Shown piece after piece: positions 1 to 5,939 of a stretch of 5,939 bases of DNA. The first letter of the stretch is position 1. Each line of letters opens with the position of its first letter. Source of the stretch: Desulfovibrio sp. (lineage in GTDB: Bacteria; Desulfobacterota; Desulfovibrionia; Desulfovibrionales; Desulfovibrionaceae); assembly GCA_031282465.1 (NCBI GenBank), contig JAITDR010000213.1, positions 1 to 5,939 on the forward strand, read 5' to 3'. The notes under the pieces were generated by a model that was not told where the DNA came from, searched no databases, and worked only from the letters and a program-made list of their open reading frames with translations. The position numbers and the translations under genes are program-made.

Positions 1-1088
1 CGGCTGCCCTGCAGGCCGCGTTCACGTTCTCCCCAGTCCAGCAGGGGCATGGTGAAGGTGATGTTGAGAAAGATATCGTCTTTGGTGGAATAGGTGGCGT
101 AGTCGCTGGTCGGATTGGCCGCGTACACATCCATACTCAGGGAGGGCAGATAGCGGGTCCAGCTCAACATGATGTCGTAGTCGCGCAGCTTCAGCGCCAG
201 CTTGAACATCGCCGACTCCGGTGAAGTCTGCCAGACGCTTTCCCAGGAATGCTTCGTCAGGACCGCGGATGCACCGTCGGCGTCCAGCATGCTGTTCAGG
301 CTTGTGGGATCAATGCTCAGCTTCCTGTCCAGGTCCAGACCGGTCAGGACTTTGAGACCGAGAAGCAGGGAGGCTATCGACGCCTCGGTTTTTTCCAGTT
401 CCGCCGCGATACGTTTTTCAAAATGCGCTGCCTTGGCCTGTTCCAGTGGATTAGGGGCGGGGCCTTCCTTGGCTTTCTGATACGCCGAGAACTGTTTCGC
501 CTGCGCGAGCCGGGTCTTCTGCAGATCCCGCAATTTTTCCCTGCTCTGCAAGCTCAAGACGGCTTCGCCTATCAGGCCGGCCTTTTTTTCCAGCGCCGTT
601 TTGTGCGTCAGCAGGGCTATCTCTTCCATGAGCAGGGAGGCCTTATGGGAAAAATGGCCCGCCACCGGTTCGAATCCGTAAACAACGAAACCGAGGCGAA
701 AGGATGTGTCTTCGTATTGCTTATGTTGGCGTGTGGTGTTGGCGATGACGCGGAAAAAGCTCTGTACGCTTGGAAATCTCTTGGCGGCGGCGGACTCTGA
801 GCCCATCTGCGTCAGTTCAAGACCGATCAGGCTTTCCGCCATATCCGGCGCGTGGTGCGCCGCGGTAAGAATGCAGTCGTCAAAAGACAGGGTTTTACCC
901 GCGGGAGGCAGGGGGGCAACCGGCAATTTTTCTTCGGACCATGCGCTTTCCCTGTCGAGGATGTTGGTGTTCCACGGGGGACCGAGTCTGTCGTTGCCGG
1001 CAATTTTTCTCGCGCAGCCGGCGACGCTTGCCGTCAGCAGCAGCATTCCGAGGATCAGCAGGGTGCGACCGTTGCTTACCGGGGTCAT
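1..1088 (-). CDS. TolC-family outer-membrane efflux lipoprotein (3' end outside window)
   Basis: The reading frame is open from the start codon to the left edge, so about 362 N-terminal residues are visible; the family usually has 430-480. Residues 1-25 form a lipoprotein signal peptide with a hydrophobic core and lipobox VAGC, giving a lipidated Cys25. Ala at +2 is compatible with outer-membrane sorting. Residues about 67-82 (LSFDDCILTAAHHAPD) match the helix that opens TolC repeats. Residues about 165-250 are rich in Lys/Glu/Ala/Leu, as in the TolC coiled-coil tunnel. Near residue 350, MPLLDWGERERGLQ matches the (P)L(F)DWG motif of the second repeat. TolC trimers form the outer-membrane exit duct of tripartite pumps. 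The start at 1088 is chosen because AAGGAA lies 6 nt upstream; an in-frame ATG at 1103 has poorer spacing. The gene lies 150 nt downstream of the ATPase on the same strand, so it is probably co-transcribed. Family assignment is firm; the substrate is unknown. Confidence 0.9.
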   Translation of the reverse strand, partial: MTPVSNGRTLLILGMLLLTASVAGCARKIAGNDRLGPPWNTNILDRESAWSEEKLPVAPLPPAGKTLSFDDCILTAAHHAPDMAESLIGLELTQMGSESAAAKRFPSVQSFFRVIANTTRQHKQYEDTSFRLGFVVYGFEPVAGHFSHKASLLMEEIALLTHKTALEKKAGLIGEAVLSLQSREKLRDLQKTRLAQAKQFSAYQKAKEGPAPNPLEQAKAAHFEKRIAAELEKTEASIASLLLGLKVLTGLDLDRKLSIDPTSLNSMLDADGASAVLTKHSWESVWQTSPESAMFKLALKLRDYDIMLSWTRYLPSLSMDVYAANPTSDYATYSTKDDIFLNITFTMPLLDWGERERGLQGS

Positions 1089-1212
1089 GAGAACTTCCTT
1101 CATGGTCCGGAATTTCTCCCTTCGGGGAGATTCCCGCTTGGCGCCCGGCAGCGTCGGGCATAGCTTTTCTACAGCCCCTCTCTTCAAAGAGGAGCCGGAT
1201 GTGGATTGAAAC
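1086..1212 (-). promoter_or_regulatory. Structured leader of the TolC gene (copy A of a repeated leader)
   Basis: This element fills most of the gap between the ATPase stop and the TolC start. Read on the minus strand it begins GTTTCAATCCACATCCGG and ends at the Shine-Dalgarno and ATG of the TolC gene. It contains hairpin TCTCCC/GGGAGA with a 4-nt loop (1115-1130), a GCCCG/CGGGC stem (about 1143-1159) and a 7-bp stem CCCCTCT/AGAGGAG (1175-1194). No T-run follows any stem, so these do not look like terminators. It aligns with copy B before the permease, apart from 41 extra nt here. Inference: an RNA structure controlling mRNA stability or translation of the downstream gene. Function is not known. 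Confidence 0.6.
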
Positions 1213-1233
1213 AAGAAAAACGTTGTCTATGCC
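1157..1233. repeat. Imperfect inverted repeat enclosing a hairpin
   Basis: GGCATAG at 1157-1163 is the exact reverse complement of CTATGCC at 1227-1233. Just inside them, TTTTC (1165-1169) and GAAAA (1215-1219) can also pair. The 7-bp CCCCTCT/AGAGGAG hairpin lies within. On the minus-strand transcript this would form a long arm between the ATPase and TolC genes. The left arm lies in the 41-nt segment absent from leader copy B; the right arm is outside the shared leader. It may be a processing or stability element, but that is inference. Confidence 0.4.
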
Positions 1234-1238
1234 GAGCC

Positions 1239-1904
1239 TCAGGCGACAATCGCCCGGCCGTCCCGGAGCTGATAGACTGTATCGCAATAGTCGGCCACCT
1301 GGGGGTCATGGGTGACGATTATGATTCCGACCGCAAGGTTGTCGCATACGCGGCGGAAATGTGCCATGAGTTTTTTGGTGTTCTCGCCGTCAAGTTGTCC
1401 TGTCGGTTCGTCCGCAAGCAGCACCCGGGGGTTGCCGATCAGGGCGCGGGCAATGGCGACGCGTTGCTGTTCGCCGCCTGAAAGCAGATTACTCCGCGCT
1501 TGCGCCTTGCCGGCAAGGTTCACCGATTCCAGCAGTTCCCTGACCCGTGCCAGGCGTTCCTTGCGCGGCACCCCGGAATACATGAGGGGAAACTCCACGT
1601 TTTCCTCCACCGTGGAATAGGAAAACACGGCGCAACTTTGCAGAATAAAGCCGAAAAACTGCCTGCGAAACAAGGCCTGCTCCCGTGCGTCAAGGCTGAG
1701 CAGATCCCGGCCCAGGCCGGTGTATGTGCCGCCGTCGGGTTTCTGGAGCAGCCCGAGAATGAGCAGCAGTGTGGATTTTCCGCAGCCGGACGGCCCCATG
1801 ACCGCGGCCATGCGCCCGGCATGGAGCGTCAGGGAAACGCCCCGCAGAGCCTGATACGCCCCGTAGTTTTTGACGATATCGGCGGCAACCAACAATTCTT
1901 CCAT
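1239..1904 (-). CDS. MacB/LolD-type ABC transporter ATP-binding subunit
   Basis: This is a cytoplasmic ATPase of 221 residues that would power the adjacent permease. From Met at 1904 it has Walker A GPSGCGKST (37-45), Q-loop Gln89, signature LSGGEQQR (141-148), Walker B VLLADEP (161-167) with catalytic Glu166, a GQLD D-loop (169-172; MacB/LolD proteins usually have GNLD), and switch His199 in VTHD. All residues needed for ATP hydrolysis are present. The segment between Walker A and signature (ENVEFPLMYSGVPRKER) is typical of the MacB/LolD/FtsE group. An in-frame ATG at 1946 would add 14 residues and lies 9 nt after the permease stop, but its GGAG is only 1 nt from the ATG. The 1904 start gives the usual family N-terminus (MEELLVAADIVKNYG) but has only a weak AGG. 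Either start is possible. The gene follows the permease and precedes the TolC gene on the same strand. Confidence 0.94.
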   Translation of the reverse strand: MEELLVAADIVKNYGAYQALRGVSLTLHAGRMAAVMGPSGCGKSTLLLILGLLQKPDGGTYTGLGRDLLSLDAREQALFRRQFFGFILQSCAVFSYSTVEENVEFPLMYSGVPRKERLARVRELLESVNLAGKAQARSNLLSGGEQQRVAIARALIGNPRVLLADEPTGQLDGENTKKLMAHFRRVCDNLAVGIIIVTHDPQVADYCDTVYQLRDGRAIVA

Positions 1905-1955
1905 GGCGGCTGTGCCTGCGCTTGTTGTCGTGCGACAGAGCGTCATACTCCGCTG

Positions 1956-3143
1956 TTACTCAAAGCGCAAGGCCGAGGCTACGTCCATGCGCCCGGCCTG
2001 CACCGCCGGCCATGTGCCGCCGAGCGCGCCGACAAGCGACGCGGCCGCAAGACAGACCGGCACATGCAGGACGATGGAAAGCCAGGCAACAGGCATGTCC
2101 ATGACCAGGCAAATCACCAGAATGGCGATGATCCCGAAAAGTATGCCGGCCAGACCGCCGAGCAGGGCGTTGCACAATGCTTCGCCCAGAAACTGCCGCA
2201 TGATGTCCCCCTGTTCCGCTCCCATGGCAAGTTGCAGGCCGATTTCACGCGTGCGCTCACGCACCGAGGCAAAGGAACTTTGCCAGATGCCGAAAGCCCC
2301 CAGTCCCAAAGAAGCCGCTATGCCCAGCAACAACAGAACATGCACCCGGCTGATGATCGTCCGCACCGTCGTTATTTCATCTTTGGCATATTCTATCTTG
2401 AAATATGGTGTATTTTGCTGCGAAAGTATGAGTTCAGGCATTTTTTTGATAATAGGTTCAACATCATCAATACCGCGCATCCGCAAAAGTAACATATTCG
2501 GGTATGTATTAGGGGCGAGAAGCCTGTCTGATGCTGTTGTCAACGGAATAAAACAATCTAATGTTCTACTACGCATCATTAAACCACCGGCTATCCCTAC
2601 TACAGTGTAATTATCATTAAAAATTGTTAAGGTGTTACCAACATATGGTCCATTTTGAAAGAGGTTACGTGCAAGATCTATACCTAAAACACAAACGCGT
2701 GAACGCCTTTTTTCATCAATTTCATTTAACAGCCTTCCTTTGTCAGCCTTAAGTTCGTAGACCTTCCAAAAGAAAGGATCTACACCACGTATGCGTATAT
2801 AAACATTTTTATCTTGAATTTGCGTTCGTATTACTTCAACAAAACGCATTGAAAGACCTGCATACATGACTTCAGGAATATTGTTAAACATTTTTACGGT
2901 TTTATCGGTAAAAAAATGAGGCGGTGTATTAGGATATAAGTGTTCTTCCATAGTTACTGTCAGAATTGTGACATTCCCAATGAGAGCCACATCGCCGACT
3001 ATGCGGTTTTCAAGGTCTTTGCCGACAACATCGACACCGATGAACATGGCGATGCCGAGGCTGATGGACAAGATTACGCCGAGTTTCAACTGGCGTAATT
3101 GCCGTTTGACAACGATACGAAGCAGGTCGGAAGTTTTCAGCAC
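1956..3143 (-). CDS. MacB/FtsX-family ABC transporter permease
   Basis: An inner-membrane permease of 395 residues from a GTG start, the usual size for stand-alone MacB/LolC/E-like permeases. TM1 is about residues 21-40 after the amphipathic family N-terminus (LLRIVVKRQLRQLK). A large periplasmic domain follows (about 45-265), then three C-terminal membrane segments starting at VHVLLLLGIAASLGLG. The motif VRERTREIGLQLAMGA after TM2 is the conserved MacB/FtsX coupling region that contacts the ATPase. The C-terminal PAVQAGRMDVASALR is also a family hallmark. Such proteins transmit ATP-driven motions to a periplasmic adaptor and outer-membrane duct rather than forming a classical pore. The start is uncertain: an ATG at 3287 would add 48 residues encoded by the repeated leader, with no clear ribosome site. 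The GTG at 3143 fits family alignment but may rely on coupling to a small upstream frame. DNA for residues about 53-257 is markedly AT-rich. The ATPase gene starts shortly downstream. Confidence 0.92.
   Translation of the reverse strand: MLKTSDLLRIVVKRQLRQLKLGVILSISLGIAMFIGVDVVGKDLENRIVGDVALIGNVTILTVTMEEHLYPNTPPHFFTDKTVKMFNNIPEVMYAGLSMRFVEVIRTQIQDKNVYIRIRGVDPFFWKVYELKADKGRLLNEIDEKRRSRVCVLGIDLARNLFQNGPYVGNTLTIFNDNYTVVGIAGGLMMRSRTLDCFIPLTTASDRLLAPNTYPNMLLLRMRGIDDVEPIIKKMPELILSQQNTPYFKIEYAKDEITTVRTIISRVHVLLLLGIAASLGLGAFGIWQSSFASVRERTREIGLQLAMGAEQGDIMRQFLGEALCNALLGGLAGILFGIIAILVICLVMDMPVAWLSIVLHVPVCLAAASLVGALGGTWPAVQAGRMDVASALRFE
2371..2980. other. AT-rich tract coding the permease periplasmic domain
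   Basis: Direct counts of 60-base blocks give G+C of 19/60 (2401-2460), 21/60 (2581-2640), 19/60 (2761-2820) and 18/60 (2881-2940). Within the same gene, 2161-2220 gives 36/60 and 3001-3060 gives 32/60. The frame stays open and the protein looks intact, so this is a composition change inside a working gene. Its edges lie close to the ends of TM1 and the start of TM2. Allelic domain replacement from an AT-rich donor is the simplest inference. Confidence 0.8.
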
Positions 3144-3202
3144 AGGCTGTGGAGCCGTATGCGGCAACGGCGCGACAGAGGTTGCACAGGAGCAGGATCC
3201 AT
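3137..3202 (-). CDS. Possible 21-residue leader peptide upstream of the permease
   Basis: The ATG at 3202 follows AAGGGA with 6 nt spacing, the best ribosome site in this region. It is the position that aligns exactly with the TolC gene's start in the shared leader. It opens a frame one base out of register with the permease, beginning MDPAPVQPLSRRCRIR and ending at TGA 3139-3137. That stop overlaps the permease's candidate GTG (GTGCTGA), an arrangement that permits translational coupling. The peptide has no recognisable family. It could be a real leader peptide, a relic of the duplicated leader, or the true start of the permease if a base has been gained or lost here. Confidence 0.35.
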   Translation of the reverse strand: MDPAPVQPLSRRCRIRLHSLC

Positions 3203-3285
3203 CAAAATTCCCTTCAAGGTTTGCAACCTCTCCCGTCAGGGAGATTTCCGATTGACTCCCGACGAAGCCGGCTGTGGGTTGAAAC
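3200..3285 (-). promoter_or_regulatory. Structured leader upstream of the permease (copy B)
   Basis: Read on the minus strand it begins GTTTCAACCCACAGCCGG and ends with AAGGGA and ATG. It aligns with copy A in three blocks: 18/21 identical at the far end, 28/36 through the hairpin, and 19/30 ungapped through Shine-Dalgarno and ATG. The TCTCCC/GGGAGA stem (3229-3244) is unchanged, while the 4-nt loop differs (GTCA here, TTCG in copy A on the plus strand). A second small stem GGTT/AACC (3218-3228) lies just before the ribosome site. Conserved stem with variable loop favours an RNA role, but function is inferred only. Confidence 0.6.
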
Positions 3286-3508
3286 ATTGCATTTCGTCAA
3301 CCGGCGGGATAGAAGAATCATGTCGTTGAAGGCGGGGACGGCAAGTGTTGTCCTGCTGTCGTGCCTGAGCGGGTCGGCTTCCGCCCTGACGGATATCGTC
3401 CGTCCGCAACGCGGTTGCACAGTACGAAAGATGCCCGACAATGTAAAGGCGCGGGAATTTCCGACGGCAAAGCGTTGCCGCCCGGACGTCGATATTGCGG
3501 AGTCAAGC
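3286..3508. other. Gap between divergent permease and glycosyltransferase genes
   Basis: Promoters for both divergent transcripts should lie here or in the adjoining leader, but no convincing -35/-10 pair was found on either strand. TTGACG on the minus strand (3300-3295) resembles a -35 box but has no good -10 at the proper distance. An imperfect inverted repeat, CCGATTGAC (3248-3256) against GTCAACCGG (3296-3304), 8 of 9 matching, spans the edge of the permease leader and could be an operator or RNA arm. An ATG at 3320, in frame with the glycosyltransferase, encodes a short signal-peptide-like stretch. No other gene is supported. Confidence 0.4.
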
Positions 3509-5125
3509 ATGGGTCCGGGAGCTTCCCGAACGCGCCCGGAGGGACGTGTCTCCGGCGGACATCTTCAGGCCGCGCCGGGCAAAACCCGGATGCGACTGTT
3601 GCCGCCCGACGGGATAGGTCCGCGGCATGCGGCGTATTCAATTTTTGCGTTCGGGGTCATTCTGCTTGCGCTGCATCTCGGCCGGGGGAGTCTGTATCCC
3701 TGGGATGAAGCGTTGACCGCAATGCGGGCGTTGCACATGTACGAAGACGGTATATCCCTGACCGTCCGCACTTTTGCCGGCCCGGATTTCAACAAGCCGC
3801 CCCTGTATTACTGGCTGGCCGCCGTCTGTTTTCACCTTTTCGGCCCCGGACTGTTTGCTCTGCGCCTGCCGGGGGTGTTGTTTGCCGTCGGATGCCTTGT
3901 CTGCGTGTACCGCTTGACCGGGAAAGCGACCGGGTCTGCTTGGGCGGCCTGCTTTGCGCTGGCCTGTCTGGCGACCAACCCGCACTGGCTCAACATCGCG
4001 CGGCTGGGCAAACTGGAATCCGCATCGTCGTTCAGTCTTGTCGCGGCGCTTTTATGGGGCTGTTTCGGCAAAGGGCGGCATACGCCTGCCGGCGGAGTGC
4101 TGACCGGGTTGCTGCTCAGCATCGGCGCATGGGTGAAGCATCCTTTTTTCGGCGCTGTTCTTCCGCTTTTTTACTGTTACTGGAAATATTGCGACCACGC
4201 AGCAAAGCCGTTGCGTTCTTTTCTGTGGAGTTCCGCAACCTTTCTCCTGGCGGGCACAGGCTGGTATGTATACGGGCTGCTGACTTGGGGCGAGTCGTTC
4301 CGGGACTTCTATTTTGTCTATAATGTGGCCGAGCGGCTCATCTACGGTATTGAAGGTCACGACGAAGGTTTTTTTTACCCGATAAAAACGGCGCTGTTGT
4401 ATAGTCCTGCGGCGATGTGCGCTTTTGCGGCGTCGTTGCCGGCCTTTGTCGTTGCCCGGCGGAGGGGGAATTGGTCCGGTGTTTCGGCGGTGGGAATCGG
4501 TTGGCTGATGCTTTTACTGTTGTGCGGTGTAACGGGCAAACGGGCAATTTACAATGTCGCGTGGTACCCTCTGTGTGCGGTTTGCGCCGGGTACGGCGCC
4601 GCTTGGGCGGTGCGTTGCGTCGCTTCCCGGCCGGCAGGCGCGCTCCCCGCCGTTGTGAGTCGTTTTTTACGGGATAAAAGATGCCGCGTAGCGGGGGCCG
4701 TTCTGGTCTGCGTCTACAACCTGATATTCATCGGTGTCGCCTACAGGGCAATACCCGATCATTCGCCTGTTGAAAGCGGCGTATACCGCGCGGTAAAGCT
4801 GCAGGCAGGCGGGCATGATGTTGTGATGACCAATGTGGATGCTCCGGCTGTGCTCTTTTTCGAACTCGGCAGGCAGGCTGACGTAAGGATTCGGTCGGAC
4901 GGGGTTGATGCCGCTTTTATTGATGCGGCGTTCAGTCGCGCCGCTTCGGGAGAGACAGTGTATCTGGTCATGGAGGAAAGCAAAACCGCGCCGGGCATGA
5001 ACGAAGCACTTGTGACGGCGGCCGCCCGCCGGTCCGGGATTCACATGGATATTGTGGCCGACTCGGGGCGGTATCGGGCCGTCAGGCTTGCCCCGGCCGA
5101 GCATCCGGCTTTGCAGGGCCGTTGA
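3509..5125 (+). CDS. ArnT/PMT-like membrane glycosyltransferase (GT39/GT83 type)
   Basis: A polytopic inner-membrane protein of 538 residues, the usual family length. After TM1 (about 41-57) comes PWDEA with Asp66-Glu67, matching the acidic motif of the first periplasmic loop that is catalytic in ArnT/PMT enzymes. It is followed by NKPPLYYW (95-102), the counterpart of the (F)DKPP..YW motif. Many membrane segments follow, with VKHPFFGAVLPL resembling the later TKGP loop. The last helix is near 394-412, leaving about 125 soluble C-terminal residues, as in ArnT. Such enzymes move a sugar from a polyprenyl-phosphate donor to lipid A, protein or another acceptor at the periplasmic face; the sugar and acceptor cannot be told here. 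The 3509 ATG is chosen for GGAG 6 nt upstream; an ATG at 3590, just before TM1, has no ribosome site, and one at 3320 would add 63 residues. It converges on an O-antigen-ligase-like gene with a 44-nt overlap. Confidence 0.87.
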   Translation: MGPGASRTRPEGRVSGGHLQAAPGKTRMRLLPPDGIGPRHAAYSIFAFGVILLALHLGRGSLYPWDEALTAMRALHMYEDGISLTVRTFAGPDFNKPPLYYWLAAVCFHLFGPGLFALRLPGVLFAVGCLVCVYRLTGKATGSAWAACFALACLATNPHWLNIARLGKLESASSFSLVAALLWGCFGKGRHTPAGGVLTGLLLSIGAWVKHPFFGAVLPLFYCYWKYCDHAAKPLRSFLWSSATFLLAGTGWYVYGLLTWGESFRDFYFVYNVAERLIYGIEGHDEGFFYPIKTALLYSPAAMCAFAASLPAFVVARRRGNWSGVSAVGIGWLMLLLLCGVTGKRAIYNVAWYPLCAVCAGYGAAWAVRCVASRPAGALPAVVSRFLRDKRCRVAGAVLVCVYNLIFIGVAYRAIPDHSPVESGVYRAVKLQAGGHDVVMTNVDAPAVLFFELGRQADVRIRSDGVDAAFIDAAFSRAASGETVYLVMEESKTAPGMNEALVTAAARRSGIHMDIVADSGRYRAVRLAPAEHPALQGR

Positions 5126-5939
5126 CCACGGCGCCGATCATGATGCCCAAATGGCTCATGGCCAGCCCCATCCACCAAGTGCGGTAAAAATCGTGACCGA
5201 AGATGCCGTTGATCGGCCACGCCGCGAATCCTATCCAGAACCAGACCGTCAGCCGCCAGTAGATGCCCGCTCCCTCGCCGGCGCTTTCTTCCCGAAGGCG
5301 CGGCCGGATGCGTTTGTATCCCCACCACACGAAGCCCGTCAGAAAGATCATGCCCAGGGCAAACCCTACCAGCCCGTGCGCGTAGAGCATATCCAGAAAA
5401 ATGTTGTGCGGATGGCTGATGGTGATGAGGTCTTTTCCCGGCGCGAGATCCAGCGCACGGAAGGCCGCGTTGTATTGCCCGGCGCCGGCTCCGAACCAGG
5501 GATGTTCCAGAAAAACACTCCATCCCAGTTTCCAGAGGCTCCAGCGTCCGTCCTCCAGTACTGCGTCCAGGTGTGCCCTGCCTTGCAGCAGCAGGATGAG
5601 CGGCAGAAGCGCGGCGGGCAGGAGCGCGTATTTTCGGCGCGGTGCCGCGTCGGTCAGCAGAAGTCGAACGGCGAGCGCCGCGGCCGCGGCCAGCGCTCCG
5701 CTACGGCTTGCCGCTCCCACAAGGAGAAAGAACGCGGGCCAGAGCGCCGCCGTCCACATGAAAGCGGCGCTTACGGGCGGTAGCCCGCGCCGTAGAATCG
5801 ACCACAGCCCGAACGCGGGAATTACGGCCAGGGCAATGTAATTCCCCACGCTGTAATCCCCCAGGCTGCCCGTAAGCCGTCCGGCGTTGGGGGCATAGCC
5901 CAGAATGAAGTCTCTGCCGGTACAGGCTTGCCAGACGCC
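5082..5939 (-). CDS. O-antigen ligase/polymerase-like protein (Wzy_C family), 5' end outside window
   Basis: The frame is open to the right edge; 285 C-terminal residues are visible. Near the edge, GRLTGSLGDYSVGNYIALA matches the RxTGxxGxxNxxAxx segment of WaaL/Wzy_C proteins. Several hydrophobic helices follow. Then LEHPWFGAGAGQYNAAF corresponds to the NPxxGxGxG(x)F motif, and SHPHNIFLDMLYAHGLVGF to the HxHNxxLxxxxxxGxxG motif whose His is essential in WaaL ligases. The periplasmic loop holding these motifs fits ligases that move undecaprenyl-linked glycan onto lipid A core; some relatives are polymerases or protein O-oligosaccharyl ligases, so the acceptor is not fixed. A GTG at 5849 inside the conserved segment is not the start. 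Its last 44 nt overlap the convergent glycosyltransferase, and no terminator lies between them. Confidence 0.87.
   Translation of the reverse strand, partial: GVWQACTGRDFILGYAPNAGRLTGSLGDYSVGNYIALAVIPAFGLWSILRRGLPPVSAAFMWTAALWPAFFLLVGAASRSGALAAAAALAVRLLLTDAAPRRKYALLPAALLPLILLLQGRAHLDAVLEDGRWSLWKLGWSVFLEHPWFGAGAGQYNAAFRALDLAPGKDLITISHPHNIFLDMLYAHGLVGFALGMIFLTGFVWWGYKRIRPRLREESAGEGAGIYWRLTVWFWIGFAAWPINGIFGHDFYRTWWMGLAMSHLGIMIGAVVNGPAKPDARPGQA

Noticed and set aside
1115..1130. TCTCCC-TTCG-GGGAGA hairpin as a rho-independent terminator
   Set aside because: No run of T follows on either strand, and on the minus strand it lies directly before a ribosome site and start codon.
1175..1212. CRISPR-like unit: hairpin followed by GTGGATTGAAAC, resembling the 3' end of type I-C repeats
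   Set aside because: Only one diverged second occurrence exists, 2 kb away, with no regular spacing, no spacers and no cas genes. The similarity continues into a ribosome site and start codon, which fits a leader duplication instead.
202..1287. Plus-strand frames, and a minus-strand frame at 895-1287, over the TolC gene
   Set aside because: They are shadows of the TolC-like frame, which has a lipobox signal peptide and recognisable TolC repeats and runs off the left edge.
1500..2610. Long plus-strand open frames (330 and 246 codons) opposite the ATPase and permease
   Set aside because: Their translations lack family motifs and are low-complexity Arg/Gln/His- or Ser/Arg-rich. The minus strand holds complete ABC motifs over the same DNA.
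3415..3442. Possible plus-strand promoter TTGCAC - 16 nt - GACAAT
   Set aside because: Both boxes match the consensus poorly, and no supporting feature was seen.
5052..5841. Plus-strand frames of 243 and 146 codons opposite the O-antigen-ligase-like gene
   Set aside because: No hydrophobic pattern or motif; the minus-strand frame has Wzy_C motifs and continues past the window edge.

Overview
The window carries five protein genes from a moderately GC-rich (around 60 % G+C where counted) Gram-negative bacterium. A lipobox-bearing TolC-family outer-membrane factor and an O-antigen-ligase-type protein show that the cell has an outer membrane. The base composition and gene mix would suit a Desulfovibrio-like or other proteobacterium, but the sequence does not fix the taxon.

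Left part (about 1-3290), minus strand: three genes read right to left. They are a MacB/FtsX-type ABC permease (1956-3143, possibly from 3287), a separate MacB/LolD-type ATPase (1239-1904, possibly from 1946) and a TolC-like outer-membrane lipoprotein (1088 running off the left edge). Together they look like a MacAB-TolC-type efflux or secretion machine, with membrane and ATPase domains on separate chains. No periplasmic adaptor (MacA/HlyD type) lies in the window; if one belongs to the operon it should be left of position 1.

Right part (about 3320-5939): a plus-strand ArnT/PMT-like (GT39/GT83-type) polytopic glycosyltransferase (about 3509-5125) converges on, and overlaps by 44 nt, a minus-strand O-antigen ligase/polymerase-like protein (5082 running off the right edge). 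Both belong to lipid-linked glycan or envelope-polysaccharide chemistry.

Two observations stand out. First, the same 5' leader, ending in a conserved hairpin, a Shine-Dalgarno sequence and an ATG in identical register, occurs both before the TolC gene and before the permease. The TolC copy has a 41-nt structured insertion. In the permease copy the aligned ATG opens a tiny reading frame whose stop overlaps the permease's likely GTG start. Second, the permease gene is a composition mosaic: the DNA coding its periplasmic domain is only about one-third G+C, while the DNA for its membrane segments and the neighbouring genes is ordinary.
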